DNA of 9,635 nucleotides, from the NCBI GenBank assembly GCA_005773145.1, contig SXHS01000281.1:1-9635 (forward strand), given 5' to 3'. The notes under the pieces were generated by a model that saw only the letters and a list, made by a program, of their open reading frames with translations, did no database searches and was not told where the DNA came from. The translations under genes and the position numbers were made by a program. This document shows, in pieces, positions 1-7,885 of this stretch (its first letter is position 1; each line of letters opens with the position of its first letter). Source of the DNA: Planctomycetaceae bacterium. GTDB lineage: Bacteria > Planctomycetota > Planctomycetia > Pirellulales > Pirellulaceae.

Positions 1-39
1 CCAGCATGTGAAAACACCGGGCCGTTTTTCTGCGCGCGT

Positions 40-69
40 GGGTGCCATGTGTGGCTTGTCCGACCGTGC
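40..69 (+). repeat. Dispersed repeat R1, copy 1
   Basis: This 30-bp stretch matches the reverse complement of 338-367 at about 24 or 25 of 30 positions, including the shared blocks GGGTGCCA, GGCTTGTCCG and CCGTGC. It is therefore one of a pair of inverted copies about 270 bp apart. No ORF here has recognisable protein features. The other copy is an almost perfect hairpin; this one has lost several stem pairs and looks like a decayed member of the family. Confidence 0.65.
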
Positions 70-75
70 TTCCGC

Positions 76-113
76 AGGCTCCCTCCCCCTTGCGGGGGGG
101 GCTGGGGCGGGGG
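76..113 (+). repeat. C-rich/G-rich hairpin repeat R2 with G-quadruplex potential
   Basis: A C-rich arm (82-89) pairs with the G-run 94-101 over eight positions, one of them G-U, around a TTGC tetraloop. The strand then continues with G-runs at 104-107 and 109-113. The G8, G4 and G5 runs separated by one or two bases also satisfy the usual G-quadruplex pattern, so hairpin and quadruplex compete. The opening block GGCTCCCTCCC (77-87) recurs as the last 11 bases of the window (9625-9635), which suggests a second copy cut by the window edge. Confidence 0.55.
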
Positions 114-126
114 TTGCCGAGTGCGC

Positions 127-272
127 GGTAGTAGCCCCGGGGCTCCAGCGCGAATATTCTCGAACCGCCATCCGGACGCGAGCGAGTTCCGGCTGATGAA
201 ATGCCATCCACGTACCGCCGACGTGCTAAACACTTATTCCGCCTGGGAACAAACAGCCCCCCCAAAAAAAAG
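127..272 (+). repeat. Long dispersed repeat R3, copy A
   Basis: About 145 bp here align almost end to end with the reverse complement of 9384-9526. Over the central 90 bp (161-250) identity is roughly 85 % by eye. Blocks identical in both copies include CCGGACGCGAGCG (172-184), TGATGAAATGCCATCCACG (194-212) and CGCCTGGGAAC (240-250). Internal structure: a perfect 12-bp palindrome AGCCCCGGGGCT (133-144) and a hairpin with arms CCGGA/TCCGG (172-176, 188-192). It ends in a C7-A8 homopolymer junction (257-271). Several frames are open through it, but none shows protein features and the similarity ignores codon phase, so I read it as non-coding. Confidence 0.85.
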
Positions 273-337
273 ATCCGTCGCGGCGCTGCCCATACGGGCG
301 TGTCCAGGCCAACTTCGAGCGTCACCAACGACAGGGG

Positions 338-367
338 CACGGGCGGACAAGCCGCCCGTGGCACCCA
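338..367 (-). repeat. Dispersed repeat R1, copy 2 (perfect hairpin)
   Basis: The arms CACGGGCGG (338-346) and CCGCCCGTG (352-360) are perfect inverted repeats around a 5-nt loop. The stretch is the inverted partner of 40-69. Just downstream the block CGTGGCACCC is repeated at 357-366 and 386-395. The second of these sits in another small hairpin, GTGGC/GCCAC (387-391, 396-400). No T-run follows the main hairpin, so it does not look like an intrinsic terminator. Confidence 0.7.
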
Positions 368-443
368 AGACGGTGGCAAACAGAGCGTGGCACCCGCCAC
401 TTGTGTGGTACCATGACGGCTAAAGCCTGGGAGTATATTGTTC

Positions 444-460
444 ACGAGGCACTACCTCGT
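444..460. other. Short perfect hairpin
   Basis: The arms ACGAGG (444-449) and CCTCGT (455-460) pair perfectly around a 5-nt loop. It lies about 100 bp upstream of the beta-propeller gene. There is no T-run on either side. It may be another repeat remnant or a regulatory hairpin; nothing distinguishes the two. The rest of 424-548 shows nothing more than the weak promoter candidate listed separately. Confidence 0.3.
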
Positions 461-493
461 AGCCGGGCGGCCAAACCTTACAACCCCCTGCCC

Positions 494-522
494 TTCACGT
501 CGGCAACGCCCCATCCGATAAC
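494..522 (+). promoter_or_regulatory. Weak sigma-70-like promoter candidate for the beta-propeller gene
   Basis: TTCACG (494-499) and GATAAC (517-522) match four of six positions each of the -35 and -10 consensus, with an optimal 17-bp spacer. Transcription would begin near 529 and leave a leader of about 30 nt before the ATG at 561. The placement is good but the boxes are weak, and hits of this quality are common by chance. Confidence 0.2.
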
Positions 523-560
523 ATGGGTTTCGCAATGCCCCACTAGTAATGGGATTTTAT

Positions 561-1850
561 ATGAAACATCGGCGATCCTTGATTTTGGCGTTCGTGTGGC
601 TGGCGGCCACTCAAGCATCCGTTTGGGGAGCATCCGCTTGGCCCGAATATCGGGGCCCGTTGCAGGATGGCCACGCACCAGACGCCGCGCCGCCCCTGCA
701 ATGGTCCGAAACCGAAAACATTCGCTGGAAAACACCGATCCATGATCGCGGTTGGTCCACGCCCGTTGTTCTGGATGGAAAGTTGTGGATGACCACGGCT
801 CGCGAGGATGGGACGCAAATGTTCGTGGTCTGCGTCGACTTGGATGATGGCCACATCGTGTTCGACCAGAAGCTACTCGATGTGCCGAATCCGGAACCAC
901 TCGGCAACGCGATGAATGGTTACGCCTCTCCTTCGGCGGTGGTGGAGCCGGGGCGAGTCTACGTGCATTTCGGCACGTATGGGACGTTTTGCTTGGATGC
1001 CGCAACCTGCCGCGTGATCTGGCAGCGACTGGACTTGCCGTGCCGTCATTATCGCGGCCCAGGGTCGTCCCCCATCTTGTTTGAACAATTCTTGGTTTTT
1101 CACATGGATGGGGCCGATCAGCAATATGTCATTGCCTTGGACAAGTCGACGGGCAACACGGTCTGGCGAACCGATCGTTCGACGGATTACAACGATTTGG
1201 ACGAGCAGGGACGACCGACACAAGAGGGGGACCTGCGAAAGGCATTCAACACGCCTTTGGTCATCCATGTTGGCAACCGCCCGTTGCTTATCAGCCCCGC
1301 TGCCAAGGCGGCCTACGCCTACGACCCAAGTACGGGGCGCGAGATCTGGCAAGTCCGTCACCGGGGACAGGCATCCGCCTGCCGTACGCTGTTCGACGGT
1401 CAATTTGTCTTTATCAATACCGGGTCAAGTGTTACCGAGTTGCTGGCCGTGCGCCCGGACGGTCAGGGGGAGATTACGGCATCGCATGTCGGCTGGACTC
1501 AGAATCGCTACGTACCGCAGCGAAGTTCGCCAGTCTTGGTCGATCGATGTATCTTCAGCTGCAACACGTCAGGGGTGGCCTCGTGCGTCGACAGCCGCGA
1601 CGGCAAATTGATTTGGGAGGAGCGGCTCAACGGGGCTTTTACTGCATCGATCCTCCACGCCGGGGGGCATCTCTACTATTGCAGCGAGCAAGGGGACACC
1701 TATGTCGTCCGGCCCGGTCGTGACTATCAGCAGGTAGCGGTGAACACCTTAGGAGACGGTTTCATGGCCTCGCCGATCGCGGTTGATCGCGCGTTGTACC
1801 TGCGATCTCGGACGCACCTCTATCGCGTCGAGGCCCCCGTCACGCCCTGA
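561..1850 (+). CDS. Secreted PQQ-like (BamB-type) beta-propeller protein
   Basis: The 429-residue product has an N-terminal signal peptide: KHRR, a hydrophobic core, and a likely cut after Ala-Ser-Ala at 24-26. The mature protein opens with WPEYRGP (27-33), the usual beginning of planctomycete PQQ-repeat proteins. At least four propeller-strand motifs of the form xxDxxTGxxxW are visible near 144-157, 192-205, 253-266 and 342-356, for example ALDKSTGNTVW and AYDPSTGREIW. I infer an exported scaffold or binding protein. There is no sign that it binds PQQ or has dehydrogenase activity, and it lacks extra catalytic domains. An in-frame ATG at 549 would add four residues. I prefer 561 because it puts the basic signal-peptide residues directly at the N-terminus; neither start has a clear Shine-Dalgarno. 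The gene converges on the M20 peptidase gene, with 76 bp between the stops. Its partner and substrate are unknown. Confidence 0.88.
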   Translation: MKHRRSLILAFVWLAATQASVWGASAWPEYRGPLQDGHAPDAAPPLQWSETENIRWKTPIHDRGWSTPVVLDGKLWMTTAREDGTQMFVVCVDLDDGHIVFDQKLLDVPNPEPLGNAMNGYASPSAVVEPGRVYVHFGTYGTFCLDAATCRVIWQRLDLPCRHYRGPGSSPILFEQFLVFHMDGADQQYVIALDKSTGNTVWRTDRSTDYNDLDEQGRPTQEGDLRKAFNTPLVIHVGNRPLLISPAAKAAYAYDPSTGREIWQVRHRGQASACRTLFDGQFVFINTGSSVTELLAVRPDGQGEITASHVGWTQNRYVPQRSSPVLVDRCIFSCNTSGVASCVDSRDGKLIWEERLNGAFTASILHAGGHLYYCSEQGDTYVVRPGRDYQQVAVNTLGDGFMASPIAVDRALYLRSRTHLYRVEAPVTP

Positions 1851-1906
1851 GCATGAGAATTCCAAGCACGGCGGGGCGATTTCGAGAGCCGTTCCGGCCC
1901 TGCGTC

Positions 1907-1924
1907 TTTCCATCAAGGTGGAAA
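1907..1924. terminator. Small hairpin between convergent genes, possible weak terminator
   Basis: The arms TTTCCA (1907-1912) and TGGAAA (1919-1924) are perfectly complementary around a 6-nt loop. The element ends two bases from the stop codon of the minus-strand M20 gene. It is the only symmetric structure I see in the 76-bp convergent space. The stem is short and half A/T, with no clean T-run beyond it, so termination on either strand is only a possibility. Confidence 0.25.
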
Positions 1925-1926
1925 CC

Positions 1927-3087
1927 TTACCGGCCTGATTCCCAATCGTGCAACATCAATCGTTTGTGAATGCGGGCGCACTGCATCACTTCACGCAGGT
2001 CTACGAATTCGTTGATTGCGTGCGCGTGCCGAATATCCCCCGGTCCGACCACGATGGCCGGGGATCCTGCTGGGAAGTAGGCGGCATCAGTGCAATACGG
2101 AGCACCGGTGGGTACCACGTCGCGTCCTAACTCTTGACGGCATGTGTCCAGCACGAACTGCGTGAATGGGTCCTCGGGGGACGTCGCCAATGACGGCGTC
2201 GCCGCCTGATGCAGGCTGTGACTCACCTCCACTCCGAGCGAGTCCACTCGTCGCCGCACTTCCTCGCTCGAACGCTGCAGATCCATTCCCGCCAACAACC
2301 GCAGATCGATGGAAATCGTACATTGATCCGGAACGGCGTTGCGAGTGCGCCCGCCATGAATCATCGTGATCGTTAGCGTGGGACCTGTCATCAATTCGCT
2401 GGTGTAGCGGGTTTGGAATTCCTGTTCCAATTCCCTTAAGCAATGGATTACGGGGAGCATATCCAAGATGGCATTTCGCCCATTTGCGGGTGTTGACGAA
2501 TGCGCACTTCGCCCCTGCACGGTAATATCCCAACGGACCGTCCCCTTATGTTGGATCACGGGGAGGCACTGGGTCGGTTCGCCAAATAGGCCTCGCCCCA
2601 AGGGACGGCGTTCGTTGTCAATGTAGTGGCGGATCCCGGTCTGGGCATACTCTTCATCCCCGGCAGCCAGGAAGAGCACGGGCTGTGGCGGGCGCTGGCC
2701 CGATTCCAATAGTTCCAGCAGCGGGAGCAACATCGCCACAAGAGGGCCTTTGTCGTCGCACGCGCCGCGACCGAAAATCTTCGTCCCCTCCACGCGCGGT
2801 TGAAAAGCCGTCTCAGGCCAGTCGTCGGCGGGAACCGTGTCGATATGGGATTCGAAAAGAGTCGCGGCCCCCTCTCGTTGGCCAGGGATCACCACGAGCA
2901 AATTCTCGTGTCGATCGCTGTAGGTCTGCCGTTCCAGAGCCACGTCATAGCGACTGAAAAGGAGTTCCAGATATTCGACCACGGGTCGTTCCACCGGAGC
3001 GGGTCCGGGCCAAGCCTTGCCCATGGGATTGACGGTGTTAATCGCAATCAGGTCACAGAGGATTTGTTGGGCTCGATCATGAGACAT
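1927..3087 (-). CDS. M20-family metallopeptidase (ArgE/DapE/ACY1-like)
   Basis: The 386-residue product carries the full set of M20 di-zinc hydrolase landmarks, numbered from the ATG at 3087. The first metal motif is SHIDTVP with H81 and D83. GRGACDDKG gives the bridging D111. Tandem glutamates E145 and E146 in GDEEY are the general base and a ligand. GEPT supplies E170, and HAINEF near the C-terminus supplies H356. The dimerisation (lid) domain lies around 180-290 and carries the conserved RSAHSS with H196. Family knowledge says such enzymes hydrolyse an N-acyl or peptide bond in the cytoplasm. Nothing here separates acetylornithine deacetylase, succinyl-DAP desuccinylase or a peptidase, so I give no symbol. 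There is no signal peptide. A TTG at 3099 would add four residues, but ATG is preferred; neither has a ribosome site. It lies 62 bp downstream of glnE and is probably the last gene of the minus-strand block. Confidence 0.9.
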   Translation of the reverse strand: MSHDRAQQILCDLIAINTVNPMGKAWPGPAPVERPVVEYLELLFSRYDVALERQTYSDRHENLLVVIPGQREGAATLFESHIDTVPADDWPETAFQPRVEGTKIFGRGACDDKGPLVAMLLPLLELLESGQRPPQPVLFLAAGDEEYAQTGIRHYIDNERRPLGRGLFGEPTQCLPVIQHKGTVRWDITVQGRSAHSSTPANGRNAILDMLPVIHCLRELEQEFQTRYTSELMTGPTLTITMIHGGRTRNAVPDQCTISIDLRLLAGMDLQRSSEEVRRRVDSLGVEVSHSLHQAATPSLATSPEDPFTQFVLDTCRQELGRDVVPTGAPYCTDAAYFPAGSPAIVVGPGDIRHAHAINEFVDLREVMQCARIHKRLMLHDWESGR

Positions 3088-3149
3088 GGAGTGGGGCAAT
3101 TCTATAGCATGGAGTATGGTTCATCGTTACCGAGGCGCCGGGACGACAA

Positions 3150-6100
3150 TCACCCCGAGCGCATCGCATCCGCGAATAGTCGTGCGAATCTCGCCCGATT
3201 ATCGCGTAAACGGTCCTGGCATTCCCTGACCAAACCGGCAGGATCGGATCGCCCCAACAGGTAGGCCAACTTTTCCAATTCCCTCGGTTCGTCGGGGAGA
3301 TCGTGGCGCGCGGTAGTATTCATGAGTCGCAGGCGGGCTTCGATGCTGCGCAGAAACCGGTAGGACTGCCGCATGCCGGCCGCATCAGCGGTGGTCAGAC
3401 AGTCTGCCTTCTCCAATGCTACCAAGGCGTCGAGTGTCCCCGGGACCAGAACCGATCCCCGCTCGGCGGCATATCGCAATTGCAACATCTGCACCGTGAA
3501 CTCGATGTCCACGGTCCCTCCCGGACCTCGCTTGAGGTTGCTGACCGCAGCCGTCTCCTCCAAACGCATGCGCATGTCGTAGATCTCGCGGGCCATCTGC
3601 CCGTTCCAGCCGGCCTGCAAGATGGCTCCATGTACGAGTTGCATGGCCGCTTGCTGCGCGGAACTCGTACCAAAAATGGGGCGAGCCTTGCAGAGGGCTT
3701 GGCGTTCCCACAGTTGGCCTTGCCCGTTCGCGAAATAGCGGGCGAATTCGGCAAAGGAAATCGCCAAGGCACCGCTTTTACCCGTGGGGCGCAATCGGGT
3801 GTCCACCTCGTACAATCGGCCGTAGGGTCCAAGTTGTGTGGACACCTTGATGATTCTCCGACCGAGTTCGCTGAAAAAATGTTGGTTGGTCGTCGTCGTT
3901 GCCGCGTTATTGCGAACCGATCGTGTATTCCCCTGGCAGTCGTACAAGAAAACGATATCCAGATCGCTGTGATAGTTGGGCTCACGTCCCCCTAATTTGC
4001 CCATCGCGATGATGACCAGATGGCTCATGGGCTGATCGTGGGATCCGGGGGGGGCCACCTCCAGCGTCGGCACATAGACATAGGGTGGAGACCGATGATC
4101 AATATCGAGCTCCGGCAACGGCTCCTCGTCCTCGGTCCCTTCGCCGGGGCTGGGAACGCCAAATTTCTCCGCCAGTGCGGAATACTCGCGCAGGGCAATG
4201 CACTGCAAGCAGGTCTCTGCGATATCCGACAGCGTCGCCGTCGTTGCCTGAATGTCCTCCTTGCCGAGGATATCGCGTACTCCCACCCGCAAGTGGAGCG
4301 AATTCTTGTAGCCATGTAGAATCGGTTCGACATCCTGCGCCCCACGCACCAGGTCGTCCAGTACCTCCTGCAGCTCGGCGATGTCCGGCAATCGGTCCAG
4401 CATCAAGGAATCCATTAGTTCATCCATCATGCCGGGATTACTGGTCAAGATTCCTGATAAATAGGGACTGGCCGCACATAGCCGGACGTAAAGATGTAGC
4501 GATGGTTCGCTGTAGCTGAACAATTCCCACAGCACCCCTTTACCACCAAGTGAATCACTAATGCGGCTCAGATCGACCAAGGTTGCGTCGGGATCGGGTG
4601 TCTCGGCAATGGCGCGCATCAAGCGTGGTACGATGGACGCCAGGAAATGCCGACAACGACGGGTGGAAAGAAAGGGAATCGATTCCCTGGCCAACGCCGT
4701 CAGATTGCGGTAGGCGGACGGCGCGTCACGGCAACCGTACTCGGCAAGTATCGTCTGTATCTGTTCGGCACTCGGCTCGGGGTCCAGCACCAAGTCCACG
4801 ACGGGTTCGGGGTTTCCCTCGTCCTCGAACGCATCGTGCAGCAAGTGATTAAGAATCTGCCTGTTTTGTTCCGTGGTGCGGCGCATGTCTTGACGAAACT
4901 GTTCAAGCAGTATCTCACGCGGGGCCGCCGCGTAGCCGGCCCTAATCGCCAATTTGCAGAGCTCTTCATCCTCGGTGGGCAAGTTGTGTGTCTGGAGGTC
5001 GAACATCAACTGCAAGCGGTGTTCGATTTGCCGCAGAAAGACGTAGTTGTGCTCGAGCGCGGCCCGTTCTTCCAACCGCAAACAGCCTGCCTGTTCCAGT
5101 TGCCCCATCGCCTCCAGGGTGTTGCCGGAACGTATACCTGGCAAATCTCCGCCGTTCAGCAACTGCAAGAACTGAATGGTAAATTCGATATCGCGGATGC
5201 CTCCGTGCCCTGTTTTCACGTTCCGGGCATCGTCTCCGGCATTTAGCGTGCGACGGTCGATGCGCCGCTTGAGTGCCTTAATGCCCGTGATGTCGGCTCG
5301 CGTCAAATAGCGGCGATAGATCCATGACTCGAGCGTCTGCAGCAGCTCACTCCCCAGAGCCAGGTCCCCGGCAATCGCGCGAGCCTTGACAAAGGCTTGG
5401 CGTTCCCAAGTGCGTCCCATCTCATCGTAGTATCGCAAGGCCGATTCGCGACTCACGATCATCGGACCTTGGCTCCCTTCGGGACGCAGCCGCAGATCGA
5501 CTCGGTACACAGAGCCCAGATCGGTGGGTTCGGTCAGTAGCTTGATGATGCTCCGCCCCAGCCGGTCGAAGTATTCTGGATTACTGATTACCTTGGCTCC
5601 ATCGGTCTCCCCTTCCCCGTCGTAGAGGAATATCAGATCGATATCACTGGAGTAATTCAGCTCGGCACCGCCGAGTTTTCCGAGGGCCAGTATGGCAAAA
5701 CGGGCCTCATGCCCCTCCTCGGTTCGCGGCAAGCCGAAGCGCGGGACCAGAAGCTGTCGGCTGGCACGAACCGCCGCCTCACAAAGGGCGTCCGCCAGAT
5801 ACGAGATCTGGCTGGCCACCATCGGGAATCGTTGGTTGCGCACGATATCACCGTAGGCGATTCGCAAGGTCTCGCGCCGTTTGAATCGCCGCAACACCCG
5901 CATGACGTCACGGTCATCATCCAGCGCCAAGGTTTCGCTGCAAATCTCCTCGACCAACAGATCACGGGCGACCGGCTGCCCCTCGGTTAGTCGCAGCAGG
6001 TCATAACTCTCGGGCTCCTGAATGAGCAGTTCGCTGAGGTGTTGGCTGGTCGAAAAGAGGCGGAGCAAAATCGGCAAAGCCGCCGGATCCCGTTCAAACA

Positions 6101-6365
6101 AGGTGCCGAGGGCCAGCGGACTGCGCGAAGCCGAAACAAACCGCTGCAGGTTGTTCAGCGTCATGCCAGGGTCGCTCAGTTGTGGCAATTGCTGGGCGAG
6201 CGCCCCACAGAGGACGGCCATCAAGTCGAGGGTGATGCCGGCTTGCGCCATCTCGACGAGATTGGCGTGCCCGCGCGCTGTGTCGATGACACCCCACTCT
6301 CGCAATTGCGGCGCAGCACTCCGGGAATCATTAAGCAGATCAGCGACTTCTAACAGGGTTGCCAT
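3150..6365 (-). CDS. glnE: Bifunctional glutamine synthetase adenylyltransferase/adenylyl-removing enzyme
   Basis: GlnE adenylylates glutamine synthetase when nitrogen is plentiful and removes AMP when it is scarce, under PII control. The 1071-residue product has the duplicated nucleotidyltransferase layout. An N-terminal adenylyl-removing domain has GKLGGAELNYSSDIDLIF at about 229-246, with metal-binding D241 and D243. A C-terminal adenylyltransferase domain has GKLGGREPNYHSDLDIVF at about 789-806, with D801 and D803. Each is followed by a VDLRLRP or VDTRLRP strand and by a GIRDIEF or GTVDIEF helix motif (389-395, 950-956). Both active sites look intact. It is about 120 residues longer than E. 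coli GlnE. Part of the excess is an acidic, proline-rich linker at roughly 736-780, just before the second catalytic domain. The ATG at 6365 lies 20 bp after the miaB stop without a visible Shine-Dalgarno, which suggests cotranscription or coupling with miaB. Confidence 0.97.
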   Translation of the reverse strand: MATLLEVADLLNDSRSAAPQLREWGVIDTARGHANLVEMAQAGITLDLMAVLCGALAQQLPQLSDPGMTLNNLQRFVSASRSPLALGTLFERDPAALPILLRLFSTSQHLSELLIQEPESYDLLRLTEGQPVARDLLVEEICSETLALDDDRDVMRVLRRFKRRETLRIAYGDIVRNQRFPMVASQISYLADALCEAAVRASRQLLVPRFGLPRTEEGHEARFAILALGKLGGAELNYSSDIDLIFLYDGEGETDGAKVISNPEYFDRLGRSIIKLLTEPTDLGSVYRVDLRLRPEGSQGPMIVSRESALRYYDEMGRTWERQAFVKARAIAGDLALGSELLQTLESWIYRRYLTRADITGIKALKRRIDRRTLNAGDDARNVKTGHGGIRDIEFTIQFLQLLNGGDLPGIRSGNTLEAMGQLEQAGCLRLEERAALEHNYVFLRQIEHRLQLMFDLQTHNLPTEDEELCKLAIRAGYAAAPREILLEQFRQDMRRTTEQNRQILNHLLHDAFEDEGNPEPVVDLVLDPEPSAEQIQTILAEYGCRDAPSAYRNLTALARESIPFLSTRRCRHFLASIVPRLMRAIAETPDPDATLVDLSRISDSLGGKGVLWELFSYSEPSLHLYVRLCAASPYLSGILTSNPGMMDELMDSLMLDRLPDIAELQEVLDDLVRGAQDVEPILHGYKNSLHLRVGVRDILGKEDIQATTATLSDIAETCLQCIALREYSALAEKFGVPSPGEGTEDEEPLPELDIDHRSPPYVYVPTLEVAPPGSHDQPMSHLVIIAMGKLGGREPNYHSDLDIVFLYDCQGNTRSVRNNAATTTTNQHFFSELGRRIIKVSTQLGPYGRLYEVDTRLRPTGKSGALAISFAEFARYFANGQGQLWERQALCKARPIFGTSSAQQAAMQLVHGAILQAGWNGQMAREIYDMRMRLEETAAVSNLKRGPGGTVDIEFTVQMLQLRYAAERGSVLVPGTLDALVALEKADCLTTADAAGMRQSYRFLRSIEARLRLMNTTARHDLPDEPRELEKLAYLLGRSDPAGLVRECQDRLRDNRARFARLFADAMRSG

Positions 6366-6385
6366 GGTGCAAACGCAACGACCGA

Positions 6386-7798
6386 TCAGATCAGGGGAAG
6401 GGAAGCGAGTTGCCGTGTCGCCGCCACGCCCAGCAATGTGTGTGCCGTGACATCGTAGATCGTCACGGGCATAAGTTGACCAACGTGTTCCTCATCGCCG
6501 TCGAAGACAACAATACGATCCTCCGACGTACGGCCGCATAGCTGCAAGCCGCCTTCCTCGGTTGCACGTCCGGCAGAGGCCTTGCTCGGTCCCTCGACTA
6601 ACACCGAGACCGTGCGCCCAATCCAGGTCTGGTTCTCTTCCTCGCAGATCAAGTTCTGGATTTCCAACAATTCGTGGTTGCGACGACGCTTGACCTCGTC
6701 CGGCACATCGTCCGCCAAAAGCTCCTCCGCCTTTGTGCCCGGTCGCTCGCTGTACTTGAAAATAAAACTGTTCTTGAAGCGGCATTCACTCACCAGAGTC
6801 ATGGTCTCCCGAAACTCGTCCTCCGTCTCGCCAGAGAAGCCCACGATGAAGTCACTGGATACGGCGGCATCGGGGAGAATGTCTCGAATGCGCTGCATCA
6901 TCTCGCGGTAGTCTTCGACGGTGTAGCCGCGTTTCATGGCTTTCAAGACTCGATTGGATCCGCTTTGAGCCGGCACATGTAAGTAGTGCGAACACTTCGG
7001 CAGGTCGCGCACGGCCGTGAGCAGATCGTTGGTCATATCCTTGGGGTAATTGGTCACGAATTTCAAACGCACGATCCCGTCGATTTCGTGCAGTTGATAC
7101 AGCAAGTCCGCAAGACGCGTGGTACGCCCCCCTGATCGATGGCAATAGCTATTGACCGTCTGCCCCAACAGGACAATTTCCTTGCAACCCTGATCGGCCA
7201 GGACGCGGGCCTCCGCAATAATCTGCTCCGGCGGCCGTCCCTGTTCAGGGCCGCGGACCATGGGAACGATGCAGTAGGTACAGAACTTATCGCAACCAAT
7301 TTGAATCCTCAGATAGGCCTGAAATGGCGTGGGACGCATTTCCGGATCCCGCAGCGGATCAAATGTCTCGTGGCTGCGTTTAATCTCGTCCACCGATCCA
7401 TCGCGCCGGCCGAGACCGACCTGCAGCCGCGGCCCCGGTCGCCGCCGAACCTCGTCGATCAACGCCGGCACGGACTGCAATTGCCCCGGCCCCACGACCA
7501 AGTCGACATAAGGAGCCCGCTCAAAGATCAATCGCTGATCCTTCTGAGCCATGCACCCCAGCACGCCAATCACCTTTTCGGGATGCTGCTTCTTCAGACG
7601 GCGCAAGCGGCCCAACGCGCTATAAATCTTGTCCTCGGCATGCTGCCGCACGCTGCATGTATTGAAGAGAATCGCATCCGCCTCACGCAGATCGTCCGTC
7701 AATTGGTAGCCGCGCTGCCTCAAGCTGGCTACCACCATCTCGCTGTCCAGCACGTTCATCTGGCAGCCTACGGTCTCGATATAGAGTTTATTCGACAT
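6386..7798 (-). CDS. miaB: tRNA-2-methylthio-N6-dimethylallyladenosine synthase
   Basis: This radical SAM methylthiotransferase converts i6A37 to ms2i6A37 in tRNAs reading codons that start with U. The 470-residue product has all three modules. The UPF0004 domain carries the auxiliary [4Fe-4S] cysteines C12 (VGCQMN), C48 (NTCSVR) and C82 (LGCMAQ). The radical SAM domain has CDKFCTYC with C169, C173 and C176, then LLGQTVNSY, HVPAQSGS and FIVGFSGETEDEF. A TRAM RNA-binding domain occupies about 391-458. The motif usually written RGxExSRP reads RGPEQGRP here, a mild divergence. MiaB fits better than the paralogues MtaB or RimO because of the NTCSVR and LLGQxVNSY signatures. In-frame codons continue upstream to 7858, but the N-terminal strand MSNKLYIETVGCQMN begins at the ATG at 7798. 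Only a weak GGTGA lies just upstream. It sits 87 bp after the small membrane-protein gene and 20 bp before glnE. Confidence 0.96.
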   Translation of the reverse strand: MSNKLYIETVGCQMNVLDSEMVVASLRQRGYQLTDDLREADAILFNTCSVRQHAEDKIYSALGRLRRLKKQHPEKVIGVLGCMAQKDQRLIFERAPYVDLVVGPGQLQSVPALIDEVRRRPGPRLQVGLGRRDGSVDEIKRSHETFDPLRDPEMRPTPFQAYLRIQIGCDKFCTYCIVPMVRGPEQGRPPEQIIAEARVLADQGCKEIVLLGQTVNSYCHRSGGRTTRLADLLYQLHEIDGIVRLKFVTNYPKDMTNDLLTAVRDLPKCSHYLHVPAQSGSNRVLKAMKRGYTVEDYREMMQRIRDILPDAAVSSDFIVGFSGETEDEFRETMTLVSECRFKNSFIFKYSERPGTKAEELLADDVPDEVKRRRNHELLEIQNLICEEENQTWIGRTVSVLVEGPSKASAGRATEEGGLQLCGRTSEDRIVVFDGDEEHVGQLMPVTIYDVTAHTLLGVAATRQLASLPLI

Positions 7799-7865
7799 TA
7801 TCACCGTGCATTTCGTCGTTGCATCATTCGCAACTGTGTACTTGCAACTGCTCATCAAACTCGTC

Positions 7866-7881
7866 GGGACGGGCCGGTCCC
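7866..7881. other. GC-rich hairpin after the small membrane-protein gene
   Basis: The arms GGGAC (7866-7870) and GTCCC (7877-7881) pair perfectly around a 6-nt GC loop, four bases past the stop codon of the 74-residue gene on the minus strand. No T-run follows, so it is more likely an mRNA-stability or partial attenuation element than a full terminator. Further toward miaB, GCAACTG occurs twice 14 bp apart (7830-7836, 7844-7850), and GTTGC/GCAAC (7818-7822, 7830-7834) can form a competing stem. Confidence 0.3.
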
Positions 7882-7885
7882 ATAT

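Noticed and set aside
11..29. Possible intrinsic terminator (AAAAC, GC-rich loop, GTTTTT)
   Set aside because: The only stem is five mostly A-T pairs that use up the T-run. The gene it might end lies outside the window.
49..423. Overlapping plus-strand frames of 60-124 codons at the left edge
   Set aside because: They run through dispersed repeats R1-R3 in different phases and have no protein features or ribosome sites.
478..1005. A 175-codon minus-strand frame opposite the start of the beta-propeller gene
   Set aside because: It is antisense to the signal peptide and first propeller blade, and its product is rich in R, P, H and S without a domain.
3100..3149. Possible internal promoter for the M20 gene (TATAGA at a -10 position)
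   Set aside because: No acceptable -35 hexamer lies 16-18 bp upstream, and a single TATAGA is weak evidence.
4647..5246. A 199-codon open frame on the plus strand inside glnE
   Set aside because: It lies wholly antisense to conserved GlnE sequence and its product has no recognisable domain.
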